Shown here: positions 1 to 6,299 of the stretch, piece by piece
How the letters are laid out: every line of letters starts with the position of its first letter
How positions within the stretch are numbered: position 1 is the stretch's first letter
Assembly: GCA_002705575.1 (NCBI GenBank)
Contig: PAHI01000075.1
Coordinates: forward strand, 7,857 to 14,718
DNA from: Fidelibacterota bacterium
Lineage (GTDB): Bacteria; Marinisomatota; Marinisomatia; SCGC-AAA003-L08; GCA-002719095
DNA: 6,862 bases
Direction: 5' to 3'
Translations under genes and position numbers: made by a program
The notes under the pieces: generated by a model
Told to the model about the DNA's origin: nothing
Seen by the model: only the letters and a program-made list of their open reading frames with translations
Databases searched by the model: none

Positions 1-330
1 ATACCAAATATCATTACTATGATCTAATAAATTTCCAAAAGGAGGTCCACCTGTGTTATTAATTAAAATATCAGGTTTTATATTTATATTTTTAAGTTTT
101 GTATCGACAATTGTATCTATATATGGGTCACTTAAATCAGCTTGAATAACATCCAGCACCTCTCCTCCTTCCGTATTTATTTTTTCTTTAGCGGTAAAAA
201 GCGATTTTTGATCTCTCGATAATAAAACTATTCCAACTCCTTCTTGGGCTAGAGAAGAAGCAATTCCAAAACCAATTCCTTTTGAACCACCTGTAACTAA
301 AGCAATTTTATCATCAATATTTAGATTCAT
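1..330 (-). CDS. Classical SDR-family oxidoreductase, N-terminal 110 residues (cut by window edge)
   Basis: This is the start of a short-chain dehydrogenase/reductase; the gene runs off the left edge with the frame still open. The visible 110 residues hold the Rossmann cofactor loop TGGSKGIG at residues 13-20, an acidic residue after strand 4 (D65 in ADLSD) and the NNTG motif at 91-94, a variant of the NNAG motif, followed by GPPFG. Serine, tyrosine and lysine of the active site would lie in the missing half. The closest common annotation is 3-oxoacyl-ACP-reductase-like SDR, but in this setting a sugar or sugar-precursor oxidoreductase is as likely (inference). The ATG at 330 has an AAAGGA ribosome site at 338-343 with 7 bases of spacing. 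It follows the HD-domain gene by 19 bases and is probably the same transcript. Family assignment is firm; substrate is unknown. Confidence 0.9.
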   Translation of the reverse strand, partial: MNLNIDDKIALVTGGSKGIGFGIASSLAQEGVGIVLLSRDQKSLFTAKEKINTEGGEVLDVIQADLSDPYIDTIVDTKLKNINIKPDILINNTGGPPFGNLLDHSNDIWY

Positions 331-337
331 AGGTTTA

Positions 338-343
338 TCCTTT
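338..343 (-). promoter_or_regulatory. Ribosome binding site of the left-edge SDR gene
   Basis: AAAGGA on the minus strand, seven bases before ATG 330, in the 19-base spacer after the HD-domain gene. It supports the chosen start for the truncated SDR. Confidence 0.6.
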
Positions 344-349
344 CATATA

Positions 350-1012
350 TTACTTGTACATATCCTGCTTGACTAATGCTAAGCATGATTTAAAGTACTC
401 TTCTAATACTGGTAAAACACCGCATGTAAGCGGAATTACAAATGTTTCTATCTCATAGATATAATTTCTTTTAACTTTATTATCTGGGTTATTATTTAAA
501 AGAAAAATATTATCAAGCTTATCCGCAACTTTAATTTTAGAAGCAAGATTGGATTCTTTAATTTCATTGTAGTATTTTTTTTTATAATTCCAATCCCATT
601 GATATTTTCTATCCACTGTTAGAAGTTTAATTTTTTCATATAATCTTGGAGATATAGCTTTTTTTATTTGATCGGATGAATTTGTTACGACTTCAATAAC
701 ATTATGCGATAGAGCTAATTGAATTTCTTCATAATTTAGATTTTCAGAATATGATGCTATTATTTTTGCTACTCTAAAGGGATGCGAAAGGTATTCTTCA
801 GCTTTTAATCCAGGATGTTGATAATCTAAATTGGAAACATTGTTTATAAAACGACTTAATTTAATTTTATCGCAAGCAACACCTTTGGAGATAAGCTGTT
901 TATATAAAGTATCTGTTATATAAGTAATAGAAAATGTGTTATTTAATGACCTAATTTTTTTTTCTTCTTCAAATGACTTAAGTTTATAATGTTTAGTATC
1001 AACCTGACTCAT
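350..1012 (-). CDS. RelA/SpoT-type HD-domain protein with degenerate metal and catalytic residues
   Basis: A 220-residue protein resembling the (p)ppGpp-hydrolase HD domain of RelA/SpoT/MESH1 proteins; no synthetase domain is present. Expected landmarks appear in order: HPFRVA (H77), LALSHNVIEV at 99-108, and KVADKLDN at 161-168 (D164), then a YIYEIETFVIPL segment like the family's C-terminal helix. The metal-binding HD pair is His103-Asn104 instead of His-Asp, and the catalytic Glu-Asp pair is Glu107-Val108. By analogy with Rel from Streptococcus (H53, H77, D78, D144 binding Mn; E81/D82 catalytic), one metal ligand and one catalytic acid are lost, so ordinary 3'-pyrophosphohydrolase activity is doubtful (inference). 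Its start overlaps gmd by 14 bases, with an AAAAGGAAA ribosome site inside the gmd end. Possible roles are a nucleotide-binding regulator, an altered-specificity hydrolase, or a decaying gene. Confidence 0.72.
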   Translation of the reverse strand: MSQVDTKHYKLKSFEEEKKIRSLNNTFSITYITDTLYKQLISKGVACDKIKLSRFINNVSNLDYQHPGLKAEEYLSHPFRVAKIIASYSENLNYEEIQLALSHNVIEVVTNSSDQIKKAISPRLYEKIKLLTVDRKYQWDWNYKKKYYNEIKESNLASKIKVADKLDNIFLLNNNPDNKVKRNYIYEIETFVIPLTCGVLPVLEEYFKSCLALVKQDMYK

Positions 1013-1982
1013 TAAGCTTTCCTTTTATCATCAACTCAACTAAATCATTCATATCAATTTTTGCTTTCCAATTAAGTTGCTTGGCTGCTTTGGTTGGGTC
1101 AGCAAGACTTAGCGAAATATCCGAGGGTCTTTTTAGGCTGTCATCTAAAACTACGTATTTCTCCCATTCTAAATTGAAATAAGAGAATGACTTTTTTATA
1201 AAATCCATTAGACTGTATGTTTTGCCTGTAGCTATTATATAATCATCTGGATTTTTAGCCTGCATCATTTTCCACATTGCATCAACGTACTCTTCAGCAT
1301 GGCCCCAATCTCTCTTAATATCAATATTGCCTAAAGTTAATTTTTTTGCTGAACCAGAAGCAATTTTACAAACTGAATCGATAATCTTCATCGTAACAAA
1401 TCTAGATGGTCTTAAAATTGATTCATGATTAAATAAAATACCTGAGCAAGCAAATAATCCATAGCCATCTCTATATGATGATACTTGCCAGTGTGCTGCC
1501 GCTTTTGCTACCGCGTAAGGACTTTTAGGTTTAAATGGTGAATTTTCTTTTGCGGGACTACCTTTAGTATCACCAAACATTTCGCTTGAACTTGCATTGT
1601 AAAACTTTATTTTGGGATTAACATGCCTAATAGATTCAAGAATATTAAGATTGCTAACACTGATGCTATTAAAGGTTTCAACGGGTTGTTCAAAAGATAA
1701 ACCAACAGAAGACTGACCGGATAAATTATAAATCTCATCAGGTTTAATTTTTTTAATAACCTTTATCACGCTATAAAAATCCGAAGGATTCATTGAAATT
1801 TTTTTAACTTTATCTTTAATATTTAATTGCTCTAATCCAAAAAATTGCGATAGTTGAGCGTCTCTTGATGTACCCCAAACTCTATAATTATTTTTCAATA
1901 ATAATTTTGCTAAATAAGCACCATCTTGTCCTGATACTCCAATGATAAGCGCTTTTTTGTTTATATTTGTACCTTTTTTCAT
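999..1982 (-). CDS. gmd: GDP-mannose 4,6-dehydratase (extended SDR)
   Basis: Converts GDP-D-mannose to GDP-4-keto-6-deoxy-D-mannose in the cytoplasm, the entry step to GDP-fucose, GDP-rhamnose, GDP-perosamine and relatives. The 327-residue product is full length. It shows the NAD(P)-binding GVSGQDG at 15-21, the NLSGQSSVGLSFEQP block at 86-100, the serine/glutamate motif SSSEMFG at 131-137, and Tyr156/Lys160 in SPYAVAK; the RP..FVTMKI and GNIDIKRDWG blocks are typical of Gmd. It belongs by sight to the subgroup with QSSVG rather than the more usual QSHV. The longest frame begins at TTG 1997, four bases into the phosphatase stop, with no ribosome site; ATG 1982 is preferred, 11 bases after that stop, though its own purine-rich leader is weak. 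A homologue acting on another GDP- or UDP-sugar cannot be excluded. Confidence 0.88.
   Translation of the reverse strand: MKKGTNINKKALIIGVSGQDGAYLAKLLLKNNYRVWGTSRDAQLSQFFGLEQLNIKDKVKKISMNPSDFYSVIKVIKKIKPDEIYNLSGQSSVGLSFEQPVETFNSISVSNLNILESIRHVNPKIKFYNASSSEMFGDTKGSPAKENSPFKPKSPYAVAKAAAHWQVSSYRDGYGLFACSGILFNHESILRPSRFVTMKIIDSVCKIASGSAKKLTLGNIDIKRDWGHAEEYVDAMWKMMQAKNPDDYIIATGKTYSLMDFIKKSFSYFNLEWEKYVVLDDSLKRPSDISLSLADPTKAAKQLNWKAKIDMNDLVELMIKGKLNESG
1018..1026 (-). promoter_or_regulatory. Ribosome binding site of the HD-domain gene, embedded in gmd
   Basis: AAAAGGAAA on the minus strand, with AGGA seven bases before ATG 1012. It lies inside the last codons of gmd, so gmd translation passes through it; this fits coupled expression of the two proteins. 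Confidence 0.6.
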
Positions 1983-1993
1983 GATTTTCTTTT

Positions 1994-2782
1994 TCAAAAT
2001 TTGTTATTAATTTTTTGAATAGTGCCTATGCACTTCTTTAGCAAATTTTCATCTCTAGCAACTACAAATCCATCTTTTTTCTCAAATGATCCATTAAATG
2101 TGTATTTATCTCCATTAATTTTGGTAAAAAAACCCCCTACCTCATTTAAAATAACATAGGCGGGAACTAGATCCCAATCTCTTACTATAACATCTTTGAC
2201 AAATAAATCTGCGGTTCCATCAGCTATCAAAACTGTTTTTAGGCCTAAACTACCGCATTCTAAATATGAATCCGCACCAATTTCATTTATAATTTTTTTT
2301 GTAATTCCGTGTGGAGTTGGAGTATTATCTATCATTACTATTGTTTTAGATTCATTGAGCTTTTTAAGAAATACACCATTTAATTTTGATCCATTATCCT
2401 TTAATCCTACCCATGTTTTTTTTAATTCAGGTGCATGAATTATACCGTAAATAGGAATGTTGTTTTCAATATATGCAGCCTGAGTCACATACCCATTAAA
2501 TCCATAATACCAACTAGAAGTGCCATCAATGGGGTCAATCAACCAATACTTTTCCGGTCTTTTAGTAGGGTGAATCTTGTCCTCCTCTGATATAATTTTG
2601 ACTCCAGGAAAATATTCTGATAGGTGGTTACTTAAAATTTCATGTGCTTTTTTATCAGCTTCAAGCTTAAAGGATTTTATTGATTTAATATTTTTATACT
2701 TATCGGTATCTCTCCATGTTTTTATTTTCAAACCTAAGCCCTCAAAACAAGGTATACAAATTTCAAAGTCAGAAAATTTCAT
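1994..2782 (-). CDS. CysQ-like / inositol monophosphatase-family phosphatase
   Basis: A 262-residue Mg2+-dependent phosphatase of the FIG/IMPase superfamily. Visible motifs are EAD at 41-43, the catalytic SEE at 65-67, the signature DPIDGTSS at 83-90 (metal ligands D83 and D86, T88), and WD at 203-204 in VRDWDLVPAY followed by NEVGG. The GSLGLK segment (177-182) is closer to CysQ (3'(2'),5'-bisphosphate nucleotidase) than to SuhB or HisN, but this is a judgement from short motifs. CysQ enzymes clear 3'-phosphoadenosine 5'-phosphate from sulfotransfer; no sulfotransferase is seen here, so a sugar-phosphate or other nucleotide substrate is possible. The ATG overlaps the upstream SDR stop in an ATGA arrangement and has no convincing ribosome site of its own, suggesting translational coupling. 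Confidence 0.85.
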   Translation of the reverse strand: MKFSDFEICIPCFEGLGLKIKTWRDTDKYKNIKSIKSFKLEADKKAHEILSNHLSEYFPGVKIISEEDKIHPTKRPEKYWLIDPIDGTSSWYYGFNGYVTQAAYIENNIPIYGIIHAPELKKTWVGLKDNGSKLNGVFLKKLNESKTIVMIDNTPTPHGITKKIINEIGADSYLECGSLGLKTVLIADGTADLFVKDVIVRDWDLVPAYVILNEVGGFFTKINGDKYTFNGSFEKKDGFVVARDENLLKKCIGTIQKINNKF

Positions 2783-3588
2783 ATGACTTGGTATAACTGT
2801 GTAAGAGACTTGCTTAAGGTATTTTTTGGTAAAATTTCAAGCCTGCGCGCTCTACTTAAGTCAAATTTGAACTTTGGATGATTAATTTGATTTAAATAAT
2901 TTGCATTAAATTTTTGATTAAGCTCTTCAATGAGAATATTAATTGATTGTTCTTCATCATATCCTAAATTGATAATATCTATACCTTGATATTTTTTTGA
3001 GCACAGTTTAATTATACTATCAGCAGCATCGCTTACATTCATAGATGCCCATACTATTGGTTCCGATGGTATTTCTATTTTTTTATTATATTTTATTCCA
3101 AAAAGTAAGTTATAGATAATTCCCTTTTTTCTCTCATAGCCAAACAAACCTGGAAGCCTTACAATAATATTTTTACGATTGTCTAATCTTAATTCATTTT
3201 CTACCTCTACTTTCATAGATGCATATCTTGATTTAGGGCATAAATTACTGTCCTCTGTTACAGGAATAGTAAAATTTTCTCCATAAACTGTCATTGATGA
3301 GATAAAAATGATTGGACATTCTACATTGTCAATTAAATTTCTTATCATTTTTATATCATCAGAATATTTGTCGTTATAATGATTCATACTTTTTGGGACT
3401 TTTGCTGCACAATGAATGATTTTATCTGGTGAAGCTTCATCTGTCAATTTTTTAACAGCATTAAAATCAGTTAAATCTATTTTTGAAAACCTTTGATCTG
3501 TTAGAACTTTGAAGTTTTTACTTTTTATAAGCTTTTTAACCAGAACGCTCCCAAGAAAGCCTTTGCTACCCGTAACTAAAACTCTCAC
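2779..3588 (-). CDS. NAD-dependent epimerase/dehydratase or 4-ketoreductase (extended SDR)
   Basis: A 269-residue nucleotide-sugar-modifying SDR. It has GSKGFLG at 7-13 for NAD(P) binding, IHCAAKVP at 58-65, the SSMTVYG segment at 97-103 carrying the catalytic Ser/Thr, and the Tyr122-Lys126 pair in RYASMK. The protein is short for the extended family, similar in size to RmlD/Rmd-type reductases, so reduction or epimerisation of the Gmd keto product is a reasonable guess but not shown. The frame is open to GTG 3612 (eight extra residues). I prefer GTG 3588, which gives the usual N-terminus MRVLVTG, overlaps the SAF stop by one base (TAGTG), and has GGGAA eight bases upstream. The 3' end overlaps the phosphatase start by four bases. 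Confidence 0.85.
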   Translation of the reverse strand: MRVLVTGSKGFLGSVLVKKLIKSKNFKVLTDQRFSKIDLTDFNAVKKLTDEASPDKIIHCAAKVPKSMNHYNDKYSDDIKMIRNLIDNVECPIIFISSMTVYGENFTIPVTEDSNLCPKSRYASMKVEVENELRLDNRKNIIVRLPGLFGYERKKGIIYNLLFGIKYNKKIEIPSEPIVWASMNVSDAADSIIKLCSKKYQGIDIINLGYDEEQSINILIEELNQKFNANYLNQINHPKFKFDLSRARRLEILPKNTLSKSLTQLYQVI

Positions 3589-3803
3589 TAAACTATTTCC
3601 CGTGTGATCCACCCATCGGCTCTTATTAATCGATTAGATTTACTTCCGATTATTTGATATCTTTGACTGGGATGAATCCCAAGCTCAGGATGTTTAATTG
3701 AAATCCTATCATTTTTTATGTTCTGACTTTCGTTAATGTCAACTTTTGCATGAATGCTGCGCCCTCCCTTTTCATATCTATTCTTTACCAGCTCCACCTC
3801 CAT
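3588..3803 (-). CDS. Stand-alone SAF (NeuB C-terminal, antifreeze-like) domain protein
   Basis: A 71-residue product that is essentially one SAF domain: GRSIHAKVDI at 14-23 matches the first strand (RSL.a..DI), then DRISIKHP at 32-39, GIHP at 42-45, the IIGSK turn at 51-55, R58 and the terminal RADGWI strand. In NeuB, PseI and LegI sialic-acid-type synthases this domain sits after a TIM barrel and lends a substrate-contacting Arg to the neighbouring subunit; the usual (K)RP there reads KHP here. No barrel sequence is present upstream, so this is a free domain, or a remnant. ATG 3803 has no ribosome site before it, only an A-rich leader. It lies in the same frame as the deacetylase, 10 codons after its TAA. 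No signal peptide or membrane segment is visible. The domain call is fairly firm; the role is unknown. Confidence 0.7.
   Translation of the reverse strand: MEVELVKNRYEKGGRSIHAKVDINESQNIKNDRISIKHPELGIHPSQRYQIIGSKSNRLIRADGWITREIV
3597..3601 (-). promoter_or_regulatory. Probable ribosome binding site deciding the GTG 3588 start
   Basis: GGGAA on the minus strand, eight bases before GTG 3588. It is moderate in strength, but together with the canonical MRVLVTG N-terminus it favours this start over GTG 3612, which has no comparable site. It lies within the SAF gene. Confidence 0.45.
3797..3801 (-). promoter_or_regulatory. GGAGG inside the first codons of the SAF gene
   Basis: The strongest Shine-Dalgarno-like string in this part of the window sits on, not before, the SAF start (it begins with the G of ATG 3803). 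No ATG, GTG or TTG follows at usable distance in frame; only a CTG five bases on. It may be chance, a stand-by ribosome site, or a sign that the true start is atypical. Confidence 0.35.
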
Positions 3804-3833
3804 TAAATAGTTTTTTTGTTTGTTTAAAATATT

Positions 3834-4517
3834 TTAACCTATTTTTTTTATAAGCATGAAAGCTTCTGCTGCTTCAATTCCAACCGTAGCGCCTCGCCAT
3901 TTTGCAAGGTGGTCTACCGCTTTAAGAGACCTAGAATGGGGCCAATCTCTCATTTCTGAACTATATACCTCTAGAGCATTTAATTTTAAATTTAAAGTAG
4001 ATGAAATATCTTCAAACCAATTTGGATTAAAATTTAGATTAGCTGAAGGAGACTGCCATTCTGTAGAGGAGGCAACTTCAAATGACAATAGAAACTTTAC
4101 AAATTGATTAGGCTGAGGCCTACAAGCAGTAGTTACTGCTCTATGAATAATTTGATGATCTATGTTAAGGTCTCCAATGTGATGAGTAATAACTACATCA
4201 GGTTCAATCAAATCGATTTTATTTTCTACAGACTTTACGACATCTAAAAGATCAATAGAATCCATTCTATTATCCGGGTAATCGGCAAAATCTATAGATT
4301 TTACTCCTAAAATTTTTGATGCAGCTTTTGCAGAAGACTTCAAATCTGAAATTTCAGTTTGTTTAACATTTCTATCACGTTGAAAATCTCTAGAGGTCGC
4401 TCCTTCAGCCATAATTAAAATATGAACATCATTTCCTTCGTGTGTCCATTTGGCAATACTACCTCCACAGCCGAGAATTTCATCGTCAGGATGAGCAGCA
4501 ATTATAAGGTACTTCAT
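3834..4517 (-). CDS. PIG-L / LmbE-family zinc-dependent N-deacetylase
   Basis: A 227-residue cytoplasmic deacetylase of the PIG-L (LmbE/MshB/BshB) family, which removes acetyl groups from N-acetylglucosamine-type sugars. The family motif AHPDDE is at residues 8-13. HHIGDLNIDHQIIH at 112-125 supplies the second metal cluster. By analogy with MshB, H9, D12 and H125 should bind Zn2+ and D11 act as base; H112 or H113 and D116 complete the pocket. The length is normal and all key residues are present, so it is probably active. The ATG at 4517 has a GAGGAA ribosome site eight bases upstream. It is the only gene in the window preceded by a sizeable gap, so it might have its own promoter, though none is evident. 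With the acetyltransferase and AsnB genes it suggests amino-sugar remodelling (inference). The true substrate is not deducible. Confidence 0.92.
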   Translation of the reverse strand: MKYLIIAAHPDDEILGCGGSIAKWTHEGNDVHILIMAEGATSRDFQRDRNVKQTEISDLKSSAKAASKILGVKSIDFADYPDNRMDSIDLLDVVKSVENKIDLIEPDVVITHHIGDLNIDHQIIHRAVTTACRPQPNQFVKFLLSFEVASSTEWQSPSANLNFNPNWFEDISSTLNLKLNALEVYSSEMRDWPHSRSLKAVDHLAKWRGATVGIEAAEAFMLIKKIG

Positions 4518-4607
4518 TATTAATATTCCTCGCTCTTAAGTTTATATTTTTTTCTATTTAAAATAAAATCTAACGCCTTCTTATACTTTTGACCATAGCT
4601 TTATAAA
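4518..4607 (-). other. 90-base intergenic gap between asnB and the deacetylase gene
   Basis: The longest non-coding stretch in the window, very A-rich on the coding strand. It holds the deacetylase ribosome site. I see no inverted repeat with a T-run that would act as a terminator, and no convincing paired -35/-10 boxes, although A/T-rich strings make a weak promoter impossible to exclude. Confidence 0.6.
4526..4531 (-). promoter_or_regulatory. Ribosome binding site of the PIG-L deacetylase gene
   Basis: GAGGAA on the minus strand, eight bases before ATG 4517; one of the best-formed sites in the window. It allows this gene to be translated independently of asnB across the 90-base gap. Confidence 0.65.
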
Positions 4608-6299
4608 TTATCCCTCTTGTAAATCTAAAAAAATCCCAATATTGACAAGGACCCAGGCTAGTTTATTTTTAATTTCTACTCCTTTTTTTAGGTTCCATTT
4701 AAGTTCATCCCTCAAAAAACCTAAAGCCCTTTTTATCATTGCATCTAGAGCTTGATTAAGCCCTTTATGTTTGTTAAACCATTCATCAAAAGGCACATAA
4801 AATCCAATTTTTTCTTTATCCACTTCATATTGGTCGAAAAAAATTTCTATAATCTTCACTAAAGATTCTTTTCCTTTACCGAGGCTTCCAGATTCTTGAA
4901 GATCTGTTACAGTTTTAAAAAGCATAAAATCTAAATATGACGAACGAAGCTCCATTGAATTTCGCATTGAAATTCGATCATTACGTCTTAAAAGCGATAA
5001 AAGATGTGTTTTTACTTCAAGGTCCCGTAGGTTGTTATTTTTAAGAACGCTATCACCACTAAAAATTTCTTCAATTTCATTGGGCCCAGACTCAGTGTTC
5101 TCAAAATATTCTTTTGGGTCATTGTGCTGTACGAAAGCAAAGGTAGTGTTTTCATTTTTATGATGTTCATAGCCATACATTAATTCATCGGCGCCCTCTC
5201 CTGTAATAAGAACCTTGCCTTTCTTAGCGGCTTCTTTTGTAAGGGCATATATAGCCAAAGCATGGGGATGGCTTAATGGGCCTCCTTGCGCCAGAATTGA
5301 TTCCTTGAGAAGATCTAAAATGTCTAGTGAGTCAAAATCAATAACAGACTGTTCTATTGAAAAACTATCACATAAAAACTTTGATTTTTTTAGTTCAGAA
5401 GGCCTACTGCTTGAACTTACAGTTAAAGCTCTACTAAAAAATTTATCATTAAATTTAGCAATTAATGCTAATAAAGTTGAATCCACTCCACCAGAAAGGG
5501 CTATTTGAACTGTGACATCAGCAAGAAATCTTTTTTCAACCGCATTAAATAAATTAGTTTTTAAAACAGACAATGGGTTCTCTGAATTATTGCCTAAAGT
5601 ATGACTATCTCTATTTTTCTTTTTATAAAAAGGAGTTGATAGGTAGTACTCCTTCCAAGAAATTCCCTCTATAAGACTCCAATTATCAAAATCAAATTCT
5701 AGTGTTGATCCAGGTGCTAATTCTCTAATACCTTCTAAAAAAGTTTTTCCAAAGTGAAGATCTTTGTATTCAAAATAATGCTCAATTGCAGAATTATCTA
5801 TTTGAAGTTTTTTACCATATTGTTTGGCAACTTTTTTAATTACGGAGTCCTCTGATGCCACTATTAACAAATCATTATCGTGGAAGAAATACATAGGTTT
5901 TTTTCCAAAATGATCTCTAGCGCCAAAAAATTTTCTTTTTTTTCGATCAATAAACAAAAATGAATAAAACCCGCTTTCGTTTTTTATTGAATCAAAGTCA
6001 TCTTGTTCGAGACTGTGAAATAATAGCTGGGTATCGCTTTGAAAGGATCTTGAATATAAAGATTCACCAATCTCACGAAAATTATAAAGCTCACCGTTAT
6101 AAACAAGAAAATTATCTTGACTAGAGTAAGGTTGATTAGAGTGTATTGTTAAATCTTGAATGCTCAAACGCCAATGACGTGATCTACACCAATTAAGATC
6201 AACTTCTTCAGAATGATCTGGTCCTCTATGTTTTAAAAGCTGTTGGTCAATTTCTAGTGTTTTTTTATTTCGACTTGAGACGAATAGATATCCACACAT
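4608..6299 (-). CDS. asnB: Asparagine synthase (glutamine-hydrolysing)-type amidotransferase
   Basis: A 563-residue two-domain AsnB-family enzyme. The N-terminal class II glutaminase has Cys2 as nucleophile (exposed after Met removal), HRGPD at 24-28, RLSIQDL at 44-50, YNGELYNF at 67-74 and ARDHFGKKPMY at 127-137. The C-terminal ATP-dependent synthetase has the PP-loop LSGGVDS at 268-274, GEGADE at 367-372, and RISMRNSMELR with YLD around 442-456. All catalytic motifs are intact. The frame is open to TTG 6320, but only ATG 6299 puts Cys at position 2; it has GGAG eight bases upstream and overlaps the acetyltransferase stop as TAATG. In polysaccharide loci such proteins (WbpS in Pseudomonas, WbtH in Francisella) are linked to amidation of uronic-acid sugars; that role, rather than free asparagine synthesis, is inferred from context. 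Confidence 0.92.
   Translation of the reverse strand: MCGYLFVSSRNKKTLEIDQQLLKHRGPDHSEEVDLNWCRSRHWRLSIQDLTIHSNQPYSSQDNFLVYNGELYNFREIGESLYSRSFQSDTQLLFHSLEQDDFDSIKNESGFYSFLFIDRKKRKFFGARDHFGKKPMYFFHDNDLLIVASEDSVIKKVAKQYGKKLQIDNSAIEHYFEYKDLHFGKTFLEGIRELAPGSTLEFDFDNWSLIEGISWKEYYLSTPFYKKKNRDSHTLGNNSENPLSVLKTNLFNAVEKRFLADVTVQIALSGGVDSTLLALIAKFNDKFFSRALTVSSSSRPSELKKSKFLCDSFSIEQSVIDFDSLDILDLLKESILAQGGPLSHPHALAIYALTKEAAKKGKVLITGEGADELMYGYEHHKNENTTFAFVQHNDPKEYFENTESGPNEIEEIFSGDSVLKNNNLRDLEVKTHLLSLLRRNDRISMRNSMELRSSYLDFMLFKTVTDLQESGSLGKGKESLVKIIEIFFDQYEVDKEKIGFYVPFDEWFNKHKGLNQALDAMIKRALGFLRDELKWNLKKGVEIKNKLAWVLVNIGIFLDLQEG

Noticed and set aside
1983..1997. A TTG start for gmd overlapping the phosphatase stop.
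   Set aside because: There is no ribosome site before it and it adds only a lysine-rich five-residue extension; ATG 1982 is simpler, though translational coupling at TTG cannot be excluded.
2293..2300. Poly-T runs such as this one as candidate terminators.
   Set aside because: They fall inside coding sequence and have no GC-rich hairpin beside them.
2196..2438. An 80-residue open frame on the plus strand.
   Set aside because: It lies entirely opposite the well-supported phosphatase gene and resembles no family; it is an antisense shadow.
2577..2786. A 69-residue open frame on the plus strand.
   Set aside because: Antisense to the start of the phosphatase gene, with no recognisable motif.
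3588..3803. The SAF gene as the tail of a frameshifted NeuB.
   Set aside because: No barrel sequence is found upstream in any frame, because the deacetylase fills that space; a simple frameshift cannot explain it, although an older deletion could.
3856..4107. An 83-residue open frame on the plus strand.
   Set aside because: Antisense to the PIG-L deacetylase, whose motifs are intact on the other strand.
4520..4600. An open stretch of 26 codons on the minus strand, lysine- and tyrosine-rich, in the gap between asnB and the deacetylase gene.
   Set aside because: It has no ATG, GTG or TTG start, a stop lies directly before it, and it is out of frame with asnB, whose C-terminus already looks complete. 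A-rich sequence gives such runs by chance.
5215..5508. A 97-residue open frame on the plus strand.
   Set aside because: Antisense to the asnB synthetase domain; the SGGVDS and GEGADE motifs on the minus strand decide the coding strand.
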